From contig CAZEPV010000004.1 of assembly GCA_964514235.1 (NCBI GenBank), positions 62,001-126,000 on the forward strand: a DNA stretch of 64,000 bases, read 5' to 3'. The notes beneath the pieces are model-generated. The model was not told the DNA's origin. It saw only the letters and a list, made by a program, of their open reading frames with translations, and searched no databases. The translations under genes were made by a program, and so were the position numbers. This DNA comes from JAAYRQ01 sp035647235. Lineage in GTDB: Bacteria > Bacillota > Syntrophomonadia > Syntrophomonadales > Syntrophomonadaceae. Shown piece after piece: positions 25,001-33,976 of this stretch. Position 1 is the stretch's first letter, and the number at the start of each line of letters is the position of its first letter.

Positions 25001-26263
25001 TTATCCTGAATATTCAAATTCCAAGTCACCGATTTTTACGGTATCCCCATCTTCTATGCCCATTTCCTGCAAAGAATCTTCCACACCCATTTTTTCTATA
25101 ATCCTTTGAAACCTATGTAAACCCTCATCGGTAGAGAAATTAGTCATTTTTACTAATCTATCAATTCTTTCTCCCGTAACTTCATAAATACCTGCTACAA
25201 TATTAATCTCAAATGGTATTTCCTCTGTAAAGCTTCTAACTACCACTTCTTCCCCCGCCACCTGAACTACAGAAGGTATGGCTTGCAATTCGTGATATAT
25301 TGCCTCGACTAATTCAGTAAGCCCAGCTCCAGTTACAGCAGATATGGCGTAGACTTTATTTGGAAATAATTTTTCCAGCCTGACCAGATTTTCTTCAGCT
25401 ACAGGGAGGTCCATTTTATTAGCTACAATCAAAAAAGGTTTTTGACTAATTACATCATTGTATAATTCTAATTCCAAACGCAAAACATTATAATCCTCCA
25501 CTACATCTCTTTCCTCAGTCTGGGCAGTATCCAATACAAAAACTAAAAGTTTGGTTCTCTCTATATGTCTCAGAAATCGATGGCCTAGTCCAGCCCCCTG
25601 GTGAGCATTTTCAATTAAGCCAGGAATATCAGCTACTACAAAGGTGTCTTTGCCCTTAGTCTGTACTACCCCTAAATTGGGAACTAGGGTCGTGAAAGGA
25701 TAATCCGCTATTTTAGGACGGGAGGCAGAAATACGGGAAATAAGAGTCGATTTTCCTGCATTGGGGAAACCTACTAACCCTACATCAGCCAGCAATTTTA
25801 ATTCTAACCTAATCCATTTTTCTTCCCCTGGTTCGCCATTTTCCGAAATGGAAGGAGCTTTATTCCTACCTGAGGCAAAACGGGTATTGCCCCGCCCCCC
25901 CCGTCCACCTTTAACAACAGTTACACTTTGCCCGTGTATCAAAAAATCTGCAATAACTTGGTCAGTATCATCATCTTTGATTACTGTTCCTACTGGCACC
26001 TTTACTAGCAAATCTTCACCAGAAGCCCCATGCTTGTTTTTACCCTGACCATGTGCACCCCTCTTAGCCTTAAAATGCTTTTGGTACTTAAAATCTAGTA
26101 AAGTACTAAGACCTTCATCAGCTTGAAAAATAATATGGCCACCTCGACCACCATCGCCCCCAGCTGGCCCACCCATGGGAACATATTTCTCCCTACGAAA
26201 AGCAACTATACCGTTTCCCCCATCACCAGCCTTAAGATTTATTTTAGCATAATCTATGAACAA
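25001..26263 (-). CDS. obgE: Ribosome-associated GTPase Obg
   Basis: Essential GTPase for 50S assembly and stress and sporulation signalling. The Gly-rich Obg fold spans about 1-158 (KINLKAGDGGNGIVAFRRE), the G domain has VGFPNAGKSTLIS (G1), DIPGLIENAHQGAGLG (G3) and ANKMDLP (G4), and a C-terminal OCT domain covers about 345-420 with FHRFQRIIEKMGVEDSL-type sequence. The start is TTG at 26261-26263, 8 nt after AGGAG, giving MFIDYAKINL, which matches the usual Obg N-terminus better than the GTG nine bases upstream. Confidence 0.96.
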   Translation of the reverse strand: MFIDYAKINLKAGDGGNGIVAFRREKYVPMGGPAGGDGGRGGHIIFQADEGLSTLLDFKYQKHFKAKRGAHGQGKNKHGASGEDLLVKVPVGTVIKDDDTDQVIADFLIHGQSVTVVKGGRGGRGNTRFASGRNKAPSISENGEPGEEKWIRLELKLLADVGLVGFPNAGKSTLISRISASRPKIADYPFTTLVPNLGVVQTKGKDTFVVADIPGLIENAHQGAGLGHRFLRHIERTKLLVFVLDTAQTEERDVVEDYNVLRLELELYNDVISQKPFLIVANKMDLPVAEENLVRLEKLFPNKVYAISAVTGAGLTELVEAIYHELQAIPSVVQVAGEEVVVRSFTEEIPFEINIVAGIYEVTGERIDRLVKMTNFSTDEGLHRFQRIIEKMGVEDSLQEMGIEDGDTVKIGDLEFEYSG

Positions 26264-26281
26264 GCCATTCACTCCTCATGT

Positions 26282-26734
26282 CTAGCACTTATCCTTCTTA
26301 ATATAGAAATCTTTTAAATTACCAATCGGTTGTTTAGAATCAAAGACAAGCTTAATCTGGTCCTCTAGCTCATATATAGAAACAAGAATTCTAACTTCAT
26401 TATACCTTTGCTCACCTAGGAGGGACTGAACAGTAGACATAAAATCGAACTGCTCTACTAAATGCTCGGCAGCTACTATTTCAATCACATCATACTTTAG
26501 TATTACACCTATACTTTGTAATAATGATTTTTGCTGCAATAAATATAAACTTAGCTCGGGGCTTTTAAGTTCAAACAAAAGCCTTTCCTGGTTCATTTCT
26601 TCCACTATTTGTGAAATATAGGCCTTAACTTCATCTAAATAGCCTAATTCGGAATAACCGTTAATAATCTGCAAATGATTTCCAAAATCATGGCGCATAC
26701 TTCTTATTAGGGCTAAAGTTTTAGAGGCTTCCAA
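26282..26734 (-). CDS. Spo0B-like phosphotransferase domain protein
   Basis: A 150-aa protein with the SpoOB-type helical dimerisation domain: SMRHDFGNHLQIINGYSEL near residue 13 contains the candidate phospho-accepting His in the RHDFxNHLQ motif. Residues about 95-150 form a degenerate ATPase-like region without N or G boxes, as in Spo0B of Bacillus. Location directly upstream of obg, as in B. subtilis, supports a role in phosphotransfer during sporulation. Shorter than Bacillus Spo0B (about 190 aa), so equivalence is likely rather than certain. Confidence 0.8.
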   Translation of the reverse strand: MEASKTLALIRSMRHDFGNHLQIINGYSELGYLDEVKAYISQIVEEMNQERLLFELKSPELSLYLLQQKSLLQSIGVILKYDVIEIVAAEHLVEQFDFMSTVQSLLGEQRYNEVRILVSIYELEDQIKLVFDSKQPIGNLKDFYIKKDKC

Positions 26735-26779
26735 TGTCAGACATCTCCTTTTTTAAAATCAAAATTAAATCTGATGGCA

Positions 26780-26813
26780 AAAAACCCCTGAAAAATCAAC
26801 TATTTCAGGGGTC
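26780..26813 (-). terminator. Terminator of rplU-prp-rpmA
   Basis: Read on the minus strand, ACCCCTGAAA/TTTTCAGGGGT with a short loop, followed by six T. 29 nt after the rpmA stop. Confidence 0.9.
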
Positions 26814-26841
26814 TAAAAAATTCTATAGTTATAAATAATCA

Positions 26842-27138
26842 TTATCCCATCATAGTTTCTTCAACAGGATAAACACTTACTTGTTTTTTATTCTTGCCTT
26901 TTCTTTCAAACTTAACCGCTCCATCTATTACCGCGAATAGGGTGTCATCTTTTCCTATCATTACATTATTACCTGGATGAATTCTAGTACCTCTTTGTCT
27001 AATAATTATATTGCCAGCTTTTACTACCTGTCCATCGTGTCTTTTCGTACCGAGCCTTTTAGATGCACTATCCCTACCATTTCTAGTACTTCCGCCACCT
27101 TTTTTAGTAGCAAAAAGTTGTAAATCAAAAACAAACAA
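26842..27138 (-). CDS. rpmA: 50S ribosomal protein L27 (with cleavable N-terminus)
   Basis: Large-subunit protein near the peptidyl transferase centre. 98 aa from TTG at 27136-27138, 8 nt after GGAGG and 2 nt after the prp stop; the GTG nine bases earlier overlaps the ribosome site. The product begins MFVFDLQLFATKKGGGS: the DLQLFA/TKK junction is the Prp cleavage site of Firmicutes L27. GTKRHDGQVV and GNIIIRQRGTRIHPGNNV are the family signatures. Confidence 0.97.
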   Translation of the reverse strand: MFVFDLQLFATKKGGGSTRNGRDSASKRLGTKRHDGQVVKAGNIIIRQRGTRIHPGNNVMIGKDDTLFAVIDGAVKFERKGKNKKQVSVYPVEETMMG

Positions 27139-27140
27139 AC

Positions 27141-27470
27141 CTAGCACCTCCGTATCTCTAATTTCATATATTTACCATAACTTTCTTCCATCGATTCTAA
27201 ACCCGCTAACATCGTAGTCAATATAAGTTGGGCTTTCTCCTTATCATCTTGACTAATATTATCAGATAAAACCACACTCATATTTCCAGGTTCGTGGATA
27301 TATTCCGGTTGGGAATTCAAGTGTTTAATCAATCCAATTAAGGCCGTCTGGGTTATAGCTGATATACCCGCACAATAGATATCTTCACCCTTAGGAGCAT
27401 AAGCAGCGTGTCCCTTAACTGTAAATCCTATAATATTCTCGTCCTTGTAGTTTATGGTTATTTTAAGCAT
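27141..27470 (-). CDS. prp: Ribosomal-processing cysteine protease Prp
   Basis: Removes the N-terminal extension of L27. The catalytic His and Cys lie in VKGHAAYAPKGEDIYCAGIS (H21 and C33 by rough count), and the C-terminal half has the SMEESYGKYMKLE stretch. 109 aa, normal for the YsxB/Prp family. Located between rplU and rpmA, the invariant Firmicutes order, with 0-nt and 2-nt gaps. Confidence 0.95.
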   Translation of the reverse strand: MLKITINYKDENIIGFTVKGHAAYAPKGEDIYCAGISAITQTALIGLIKHLNSQPEYIHEPGNMSVVLSDNISQDDKEKAQLILTTMLAGLESMEESYGKYMKLEIRRC

Positions 27471-27785
27471 TTATAATTCAATTTTAGTAATTTTGACTCT
27501 AGTATAAGGTTGACGATGGCCTTGTTTTTTGCGGTACTTTTTTCTTTTTTTATACTTGTAAACTATGATTTTCTTGTCTTTGCCTTGTTCCAATACTCGG
27601 GCACTAACTTTGGCATTTGCCACCAAAGGATTCCCTACTTGTAAATTACCATTACCATCATTAACCAATAGAACTTCCTCAAAAGTAATGGTATCCCCCG
27701 CTTCGGCATCTAGCTTCTCAATTTTTAAAAAATCACCTTCACTAACTTTAAACTGCTTACCACCAGTCTTAATAACTGCATACAC
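27471..27785 (-). CDS. rplU: 50S ribosomal protein L21
   Basis: 23S-rRNA-binding protein. 104 aa starting MYAVIKTGGKQFKVSEGD with the internal KIEKLDAEAGDTITFEEVLL and the basic C-terminal YKYKKRKKYRKKQGHRQPYT, all standard for L21. GTG start with GGAGG 11 nt upstream. First gene of rplU-prp-rpmA, led by a promoter and a probable leader RNA. Confidence 0.97.
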   Translation of the reverse strand: MYAVIKTGGKQFKVSEGDFLKIEKLDAEAGDTITFEEVLLVNDGNGNLQVGNPLVANAKVSARVLEQGKDKKIIVYKYKKRKKYRKKQGHRQPYTRVKITKIEL

Positions 27786-27924
27786 TAATAATTACACCTC
27801 CATATTTTATAAGACTCGCCAGTAAATAGGTAGGTTTAATACAACCATTTAAGAACCTATACTGAGCGGTTGCAAAAATACGCAACCCAAAGGTCAAAAT
27901 ACCATAAATAACAAGCAATGTCAA
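27786..27924 (-). promoter_or_regulatory. Promoter and probable L21 leader RNA
   Basis: On the minus strand a promoter TTGACA, 17-nt spacer, TATTTT occupies 27896-27924. The transcribed leader of about 100 nt contains hairpin GGTTGC/GCAACC and a larger loop closed by TAGGTT/AACCTA, before the GGAGG of rplU. Firmicutes L21 genes often carry an autoregulatory leader; I could not check the match to that family. Confidence 0.5.
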
Positions 27925-27940
27925 GCACAATAGCCTGGCA

Positions 27941-29368
27941 TCATTTCGGTGTGTCTATATTATATTCGAAAATTCCCAGATTTTCATTACTAACTAGCTT
28001 TACTTTTTTTCCTGTCCGCCTTTCTATGTAAGCCATATTTTTAGCATCATTTTCAATAAATTGCAGCAAAACAGGATTAGCTTCACATATTATTTCATCA
28101 CTTTCAACATAACACATATTAGCTAATTTCCTTTTAATTTCACAAGATAGGGCAAAATTGTTAATGGTTCTTCCCCTACCATTACAAGTTACGCAATCAT
28201 CAGTGAAAAACTCCGAAACCCCATATCGGGACTTGCGTCGGGTCATTTCCAAAAAACCCAAATTGGTAATTCCCATAATTCTGGTATGGGCCTTATCCTT
28301 AGCTAACTCGTGTTTGAGAGTTTTTACTACTTGGGCTTCATTATCTTTATTTTTCATATCTATAAAATCAATAAGTATTATGCCCCCGATACTTCTCAAG
28401 CGCAACTGTCGGGGTATTTCAATGGCAGCTTCCATATTCAATTTGAAAACAGTATCTTCAAAGCTTTTTTTCCCTGTAAATTTCCCACTATTAACATCTA
28501 TAACAGTCATAGCTTCAGTTTCATCAAATATTAAATACCCCCCGCTTTTGAGCCATACCTTACGGCGGAGTAATCTGCGAACATCCCTTTCCAAGCCATG
28601 TTTCTCGAATAAATCGCCTTCTTCATAATCAATGGTAAATTTAAAATTAGCTGGTTTTGTTTTTAAATAGTTATAAATCCGATCCCTTAATTTCATATTA
28701 TTAATTATTATTTTTAGGGTTTGTCCATCCAAATAATCCCTTAAAGTTCTCTCTAGTACATCAATATCTTCATAGATTAATGCAGGAGGTCTAGCTTTAT
28801 CGAACCTAGCTATTATCTCCTGCCAGACAGATAAAAGGTCATTTAACTCTTTTATAATCTCCTCATCGTCAGCTTCCAAGCAAGCAGTCCGAATGATTAC
28901 CCCTACATCTGCCGGTTTAGCTTTATCAACCAGCTCTTTCAATTCATCGCGTCGTTCATCTATAGTTATTTTGCGAGAAATTGAAATATCCCTTTGTGTG
29001 GGAAGTAATACCAAAAAGCGTCCCGGCAGGGAAATTTCACCAGTAACCCGAGCACCTTTTTCGGCGAATGCTTCTTTTTTAACTTGTACCATTATTTCTT
29101 GGCCACTCTTCATCAAGTCTAAAACATTAATTCCCTTTTTCCCCTTAGGGACTACGATATCACCAGCATATAAAAAAGCATTCTTACTATGCCCAATATC
29201 TACAAAAACACAAGAAAGTCCAGGTAGGATATCTTTAACCCTACCCTTATATATGTTACCTACATTTTCATCGTCATTAGCCCAAAAAACTTCGGCTAAG
29301 CGCCCATTCTCTACTACTGCTACCCTTGACTCCCAAGGATATACCTCCGCTATAATCTCTCTAACCAT
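27941..29368 (-). CDS. rng: Ribonuclease G/E family endoribonuclease
   Basis: Endoribonuclease for rRNA and mRNA processing. 475 aa, the short RNase G form without the RNase E scaffold. The S1 domain lies at about 35-125 (GNIYKGRVKDILPGLSCVFV), the DNase-I-like catalytic part has MTVIDVNSGKFTGK and IILIDFIDM with the Mg2+-binding Asp residues, and the zinc-link is DDCVTCNGRGRT. ATG behind AAAGGTGAG, overlapping the stop of the upstream gene by TAATG. Confidence 0.93.
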   Translation of the reverse strand: MVREIIAEVYPWESRVAVVENGRLAEVFWANDDENVGNIYKGRVKDILPGLSCVFVDIGHSKNAFLYAGDIVVPKGKKGINVLDLMKSGQEIMVQVKKEAFAEKGARVTGEISLPGRFLVLLPTQRDISISRKITIDERRDELKELVDKAKPADVGVIIRTACLEADDEEIIKELNDLLSVWQEIIARFDKARPPALIYEDIDVLERTLRDYLDGQTLKIIINNMKLRDRIYNYLKTKPANFKFTIDYEEGDLFEKHGLERDVRRLLRRKVWLKSGGYLIFDETEAMTVIDVNSGKFTGKKSFEDTVFKLNMEAAIEIPRQLRLRSIGGIILIDFIDMKNKDNEAQVVKTLKHELAKDKAHTRIMGITNLGFLEMTRRKSRYGVSEFFTDDCVTCNGRGRTINNFALSCEIKRKLANMCYVESDEIICEANPVLLQFIENDAKNMAYIERRTGKKVKLVSNENLGIFEYNIDTPK

Positions 29369-30042
29369 TAACTCACCTTTTCCAGAGGGGTGTAAAAACT
29401 ATCATTAATCCATATGTAGTTACCCGTACGGTAAACATCTATAATCCTATAGTCAATTACAAATCCCTTTAATAAGTCCATTAATTCATCATACCTAATA
29501 TTAATAGGCTGCCCCACAGCTACCCATATTTCCATAATATCAGACTTATCCCCTAGCTGCACATCAATATTAAAAATTCCCGACCTTAAATCCTTATCCA
29601 TATCCTTGTTTTTACCCTTACTTTTTATTGTTAAATTGCTACTATTTAGTATTCTAGCCCTTATCTCCTGCAAATCTACACCTTTTTCAAATGCAAATGC
29701 ATAAGAAGCTGCATTAATAACCCGCATTAATGCTAATGGTCTTAGCTCTAACACTTGGCATTTATTAATAATTACATCTGCAGGGAAGGCAGAGTTCATT
29801 TGCAAGATAAATTCCTGAGCAGCCAAGGGTTCCCTTAGCTCCAAATCAAAATATTCCCTTTCTCCCCATACCCCCACAGGTAAAACAGTACCCAAGGAAA
29901 ATTTAATATGTGGATTATAACCTTGGCTTAAAGCATAGGGAATATTAGCCCTTCTAAAGCTTCTTTCCATCATCCTATACATATCCAAATTAGATAAAAA
30001 CCTTAAGTCGGAACCTACACCATATTCGGCCCTAATATACAT
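29368..30042 (-). CDS. TIGR03936 / DUF2344 family radical-SAM-associated protein
   Basis: A 224-aa protein with the DUF2344 pattern: LRFLSNLDMYRMMERSFRRA near residue 16, then YALSQGYNPHIKFSLGTVLP and VGVWGEREYFDLEL. In many Clostridia it follows a TIGR03960 radical SAM gene, and in some bacteria the two are fused. Its start overlaps the end of that gene here by 11 nt. Substrate and reaction are unknown; an RNA- or ribosome-modification role has been suggested from linkage to rng and rplU. Confidence 0.88.
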   Translation of the reverse strand: MYIRAEYGVGSDLRFLSNLDMYRMMERSFRRANIPYALSQGYNPHIKFSLGTVLPVGVWGEREYFDLELREPLAAQEFILQMNSAFPADVIINKCQVLELRPLALMRVINAASYAFAFEKGVDLQEIRARILNSSNLTIKSKGKNKDMDKDLRSGIFNIDVQLGDKSDIMEIWVAVGQPINIRYDELMDLLKGFVIDYRIIDVYRTGNYIWINDSFYTPLEKVS

Positions 30043-31885
30043 ATTCCCTAACCCCCCTAATATCTACATCAATGTCGAAGCTAGGGCAAATTCCACAATC
30101 ATTACATACACCATCTCGGCAATCATTAGTCAAAAGACCCGCTTTAGCCTTCTCATTTTCATTTTGTAGAAATTCCCTAGTTACGCCTATATCAATAAAA
30201 TCCCAGGGGAAAACCTCCGTGTAGGGCCTAAGCCTAGTAGTATAAAAGTCTAAATCTATAGCGTTTTCCAAGATGGCTTCCAACCACAAATCGTATCTAA
30301 AATATTCTGACCAACTGTCAAACTTACAACCTTTTTTCCAGGCCCCATAAATAACCTGGGACAGCTTACGATCGCCCCTGGCCAACATCCCTTCAATAAG
30401 GCTAGTTCTACTATCATGAAAACTTATTCTAGTCCGCCGCGTTTTTTTATTAATTAAGAATTCCTGTTTAGCCTTTAATTCCTCCATCGAAACCTGTCCC
30501 CCCCATTGGAAGGGGGTATGGGGCTTGGGGACAAAAGAGGATAAACTAGGCCTTATATCAACACCCCGATTTGCATGTTCCTTGCCAATGTACCTAACTT
30601 TCTCGATTAAATCCAGAATACCTAAAAGATCCTCATTTGTTTCCTCAGGTAGGCCAATCATGAAATATAATTTTAATGCATTCCAACCAGATTTAAAAGC
30701 AGCTTCAACTGCTTGAAATAATTGTTCTTCACTTACATTTTTATTTATAATATCCCTTAACCTTTGACTGCCAGCTTCAGGTGCTAGAGTTAAAGTAGTT
30801 TTTCTAACCTTTTGCACTTCATTAGCCAAATCAATGGAAAAAGCGTCCACTCTTAAAGAAGGAAGTGACACCCCAATTCCTTTATCTTTATAAGTAGCTA
30901 TCAAATCATGGACTAAAGTCTCTACACCAGAATAATCCAGGCTGCTTAGAGATGAAAGTGAAACTTCCTCATATCCCGTATTTTTCAGCTGTTCAGCTGC
31001 CTGATCTTTTAGAGTATTAAGGCTTCTTTCCCTAACTGGACGGTAAACCATCCCCGCATGGCAAAAGCGACAGCCCCGCTGACAACCCCGCATAACCTCT
31101 ATTACAGCTCTATCGTGGATGACTCCCACAAAAGGTACTAATGGTTTTTCAGGGTAATAAGCTGTATCTAAATTTTCGACTACTCTCTTCCTAATTATAC
31201 TAGGTGCCCCTTTTACTAAGGTATCCCTAGACCCAATAGTTCCATCAGAATTATATTTAACCTCATAAAAACTAGGTATATATACACCTTCAATCTCCAT
31301 AAGCCTTTTCAGTAATTCTTTTTTACCCAAATGCTTGTATTGCTGCATGGTGTCCAAAAATTCCACTAATACTTCCTCACCATCCCCGATAAGAAAAGCA
31401 TCAAAAAAATCCGCATAGGGTTCAGGATTAAAGGCAACGGGTCCCCCAGCAATAATCAAGGGGTCCCCATCCCCCCTAAGATTAGCCCATGCATTCACAC
31501 CAGATAAATCCAGCATGTTTAATATATTAGTAACAGACATCTCGTATTGGAGGGAAAAGCCTATAAGATCAAAATCGGAAATTGAACGGAAAGACTCTAA
31601 AGCATATAATGAAATACCCTTATCCCGCATTAAAATTTCCATATCAGGCCAAGGGGCATAAGTCCTTTCACACAAATGGTCAGTAGTCTCATTTACTAGC
31701 CCATACAAAATCTTAGTCCCTACATGAGACATACCGACTTCATATACATCAGGAAAGGCTAAGACCATTTTTATAGCTGACTTATCCCAATCCTTTTTAA
31801 TAATATTTAATTCATTACCCGTATACCTTGCGGGTTTAGATACCCTAGGCAAAATATCCCTATATAACACATCTTTATCTAACAT
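30032..31885 (-). CDS. TIGR03960 family B12-binding-like radical SAM protein
   Basis: 617-aa radical SAM protein. An N-terminal B12-binding-like region (about 30-180; FPDVYEVGMSHVGTKILYGL) precedes the radical SAM core with the 4Fe-4S motif RGCQRGCRFCHAG near residue 270 (C-x3-C-x2-C). A C-terminal region has LRPYTEVFPWDFIDIGVT and a small Cys cluster NDCRDGVCNDCGICPSFD that could hold a second cluster. Overlaps the DUF2344 gene downstream. Reaction unknown. Confidence 0.92.
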   Translation of the reverse strand: MLDKDVLYRDILPRVSKPARYTGNELNIIKKDWDKSAIKMVLAFPDVYEVGMSHVGTKILYGLVNETTDHLCERTYAPWPDMEILMRDKGISLYALESFRSISDFDLIGFSLQYEMSVTNILNMLDLSGVNAWANLRGDGDPLIIAGGPVAFNPEPYADFFDAFLIGDGEEVLVEFLDTMQQYKHLGKKELLKRLMEIEGVYIPSFYEVKYNSDGTIGSRDTLVKGAPSIIRKRVVENLDTAYYPEKPLVPFVGVIHDRAVIEVMRGCQRGCRFCHAGMVYRPVRERSLNTLKDQAAEQLKNTGYEEVSLSSLSSLDYSGVETLVHDLIATYKDKGIGVSLPSLRVDAFSIDLANEVQKVRKTTLTLAPEAGSQRLRDIINKNVSEEQLFQAVEAAFKSGWNALKLYFMIGLPEETNEDLLGILDLIEKVRYIGKEHANRGVDIRPSLSSFVPKPHTPFQWGGQVSMEELKAKQEFLINKKTRRTRISFHDSRTSLIEGMLARGDRKLSQVIYGAWKKGCKFDSWSEYFRYDLWLEAILENAIDLDFYTTRLRPYTEVFPWDFIDIGVTREFLQNENEKAKAGLLTNDCRDGVCNDCGICPSFDIDVDIRGVREYVY

Positions 31886-32186
31886 AAAAATCCCCTTAAA
31901 AGATAGGTAGTACTATATTAACACACTTTCGCCAGAGACGGGGGACAGTCCCCTATTTAACATCATCAAACACTACATAATATCCCACCATAGCCATAAA
32001 ATTTATCAAAAAGCCATATCCAACTTATAACCACAGCAGAATTCATCTGCCAACTATTTATCATAATAGATATGCACTTTCATCCTCTGCCTTCATATCC
32101 CCCATGAAATCTATTAAATCTTCATAGTAGTTTTTATTGGGAGAGTTACCCGCATTATAGATGAAAGCCTAAGCTTTACAAGGCAA
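31886..32186. other. 301-bp region without an intact gene; possible minus-strand gene remnant
   Basis: Contains a palindrome GGGGACAGTCCCC-like element at about 31939-31953. On the minus strand, 32061-32168 has a 35-codon open stretch reading AFIYNAGNSPNKNYYEDLID and FMGDMKAEDESAYLL before a stop; it looks protein-like but lacks a start near its 5' end (a TAG precedes it). It may be the tail of a lost gene. On the plus strand the frame of the next gene is open back to 32118 with no usual start codon. No clear promoter or terminator. Confidence 0.4.
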
Positions 32187-33035
32187 ATGGCTTCTTTATA
32201 TAAATCAGATGGAATTAATCGAGTCTTAGAATTTCATAATACAGATATAAATAAAAGTTATCAAATATTATTAAATGAAAAAAATGCAAATGTTATAAAG
32301 GATAATTTCCTGCCTTATACAACTAAAATAGTAACTCCTTTCGCACTATGGCAAGCTATTGGACGAGGACAGGTTTCCGGTGAGGAAGCTTTATTTAAAA
32401 AACAATATAAAGTATTAGGTGATTTTAGTATAATGCTCAAATGGGATGAACTTTTTGGAGGTTATAAATCTGACAAGAAATCTTCTGCTAAAAAAGGAAA
32501 TAAAACTAATATAGGTATTTTGCTTGCTCCATGGATCATTATTTGGATATTAATTTCAATTAATTCAACCATAGGTGGTATAGCAGGTATCCTTTCTGTA
32601 GCATCTGTACCTTTGCTTTGGATTTATTACAAACCTACAATATTTGAACAAATAAGTTTGCCTATAATTGCTGGGTTATCTTTGGGCATATTGCTAGGTG
32701 CAGATTCTTCCATTATCATAACAATAAGCTATACTGCCTTCGGTCTGCTGTGTACTATTGGAACTTTTACAAAAGTACCTCTTTCAGCCTATTATAGTTC
32801 TGTAAATTACGGTGAAGAAAGAGCCTTTTCAAATCCGCTTTTTATCCATACAAATAGAATCCTTACTGCTGCATGGGGTGTGGTATATCTTTGTTCCTCA
32901 ATTTGGACTTATTTTATAATGTTATCAAGTTTTTCCCAATATGTTGGTTTAATTAATTCTATTATCCCTGCATTTATGGGGATTTTTACCTTGTGGTTCC
33001 AAAAATGGTATCCTGCACAAAGAGCAAAAGGATAG
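32187..33035 (+). CDS. Membrane protein with an N-terminal SCP2-like domain; possibly 5'-truncated
   Basis: A 282-aa protein not assigned with certainty. Residues about 10-92 resemble an SCP2-type lipid-binding fold (IVTPFALWQAIGRGQVSGEE; YKVLGDFSIMLKWDELFGG). A charged linker (SDKKSSAKKGNK) leads to about six membrane helices covering 110-275. No enzyme motif is visible. The ATG at 32187 has only a weak AAGG 3 nt upstream, and the frame remains open upstream to 32118 (IIDESLSFTRQ before the ATG), so the N-terminus may be longer, use a rare start, or be truncated. Flanked by radical SAM and spoIVFB genes on the other strand. Confidence 0.6.
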   Translation: MASLYKSDGINRVLEFHNTDINKSYQILLNEKNANVIKDNFLPYTTKIVTPFALWQAIGRGQVSGEEALFKKQYKVLGDFSIMLKWDELFGGYKSDKKSSAKKGNKTNIGILLAPWIIIWILISINSTIGGIAGILSVASVPLLWIYYKPTIFEQISLPIIAGLSLGILLGADSSIIITISYTAFGLLCTIGTFTKVPLSAYYSSVNYGEERAFSNPLFIHTNRILTAAWGVVYLCSSIWTYFIMLSSFSQYVGLINSIIPAFMGIFTLWFQKWYPAQRAKG

Positions 33036-33121
33036 TCGGAAAAACCGCTAGGACTGATAAACTAACAATCCTAAAATATGAAATATGTTCTAGTATGTAT
33101 GGCTCCTTATTTACATTTTAC

Positions 33122-33973
33122 CTACATCCTCGCCTTGGGACCTTTTTGTAATAGGGTTTCGATTAATTCAGCTTCGGTTTTAACTCCTATTACATTATTG
33201 TCATCATCTACTATGAAAACTAACATATATGTAATGGGGCGGGAGGTATGTAATATATCCTTGATTAAGGTGTCTTTTTTGCTTATCACTTGTTCCCCTC
33301 CCAAAAAACCTTTACGACCTAATTCCCCTTGTTTATTAATCAAATAACGCATAAAAGCGAACATCAACAGGTTTTTTTCCCGATAAGCTGCCCAATATAA
33401 TAATACCCCGATTATTATGAAATTCACCCCATAATTGGCCACATAGATTAAGTAGCCACCATACCCAGCTATTATGATGGCTAGAATTTTTCCTATTATT
33501 GCACAAATTGAAGTAGCTTTCCTAAACCCCACCAAAGGCGATAGGGATGCGCGTAAAACTCTCCCCCCATCTAAGGGCAGGGCTGGCAATAAATTAAATA
33601 AGCCTAGCAATAAATTAATTTTTATCAAATAGGAAATTGCCTGGGGATAGAAAGGCAGACTAAAGAAATAAAATACAGCACAAATTGATAAGCTGCACAA
33701 GGGACCAGCTATGGCTATGCAGATTTCTTTACTCGGTTCTAAGCCTGTAAAATCTTCCACCTTGGCTTGCCCCCCGAAGGGTAATAATTCTATTTCTAAA
33801 AATCTTATTCCTAGTAGTAGGGCTACAATTAAATGGGCTAATTCATGTAATATGACTGAGACCACTATTATCAGGATTTCCAAGCCTAAACCTAGGCAGA
33901 TGTATAAGATGCATATAGCCAGAAACAATAGGTTGAAGCGTAATTTTACGCCTGCAATTTTACCTATGAACAT
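33122..33973 (-). CDS. spoIVFB: SpoIVFB-like M50 intramembrane metalloprotease with CBS domain
   Basis: Site-2-type protease that activates pro-sigma-K in the mother cell. The zinc motif HELAH lies near residue 43 in VSVILHELAHLIVALLLG, and the second motif NLLPALPLDGGRVL near residue 137 supplies the Asp ligand. About six membrane helices fill residues 8-205. A C-terminal CBS-like domain (about 215-275; DTLIKDILHTSRPITYMLVF) would sense nucleotides, as in Bacillus. Length 283 aa is typical. Follows spoIVFA by 3 nt. Confidence 0.92.
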   Translation of the reverse strand: MFIGKIAGVKLRFNLLFLAICILYICLGLGLEILIIVVSVILHELAHLIVALLLGIRFLEIELLPFGGQAKVEDFTGLEPSKEICIAIAGPLCSLSICAVFYFFSLPFYPQAISYLIKINLLLGLFNLLPALPLDGGRVLRASLSPLVGFRKATSICAIIGKILAIIIAGYGGYLIYVANYGVNFIIIGVLLYWAAYREKNLLMFAFMRYLINKQGELGRKGFLGGEQVISKKDTLIKDILHTSRPITYMLVFIVDDDNNVIGVKTEAELIETLLQKGPKARM

Positions 33974-33976
33974 GAT

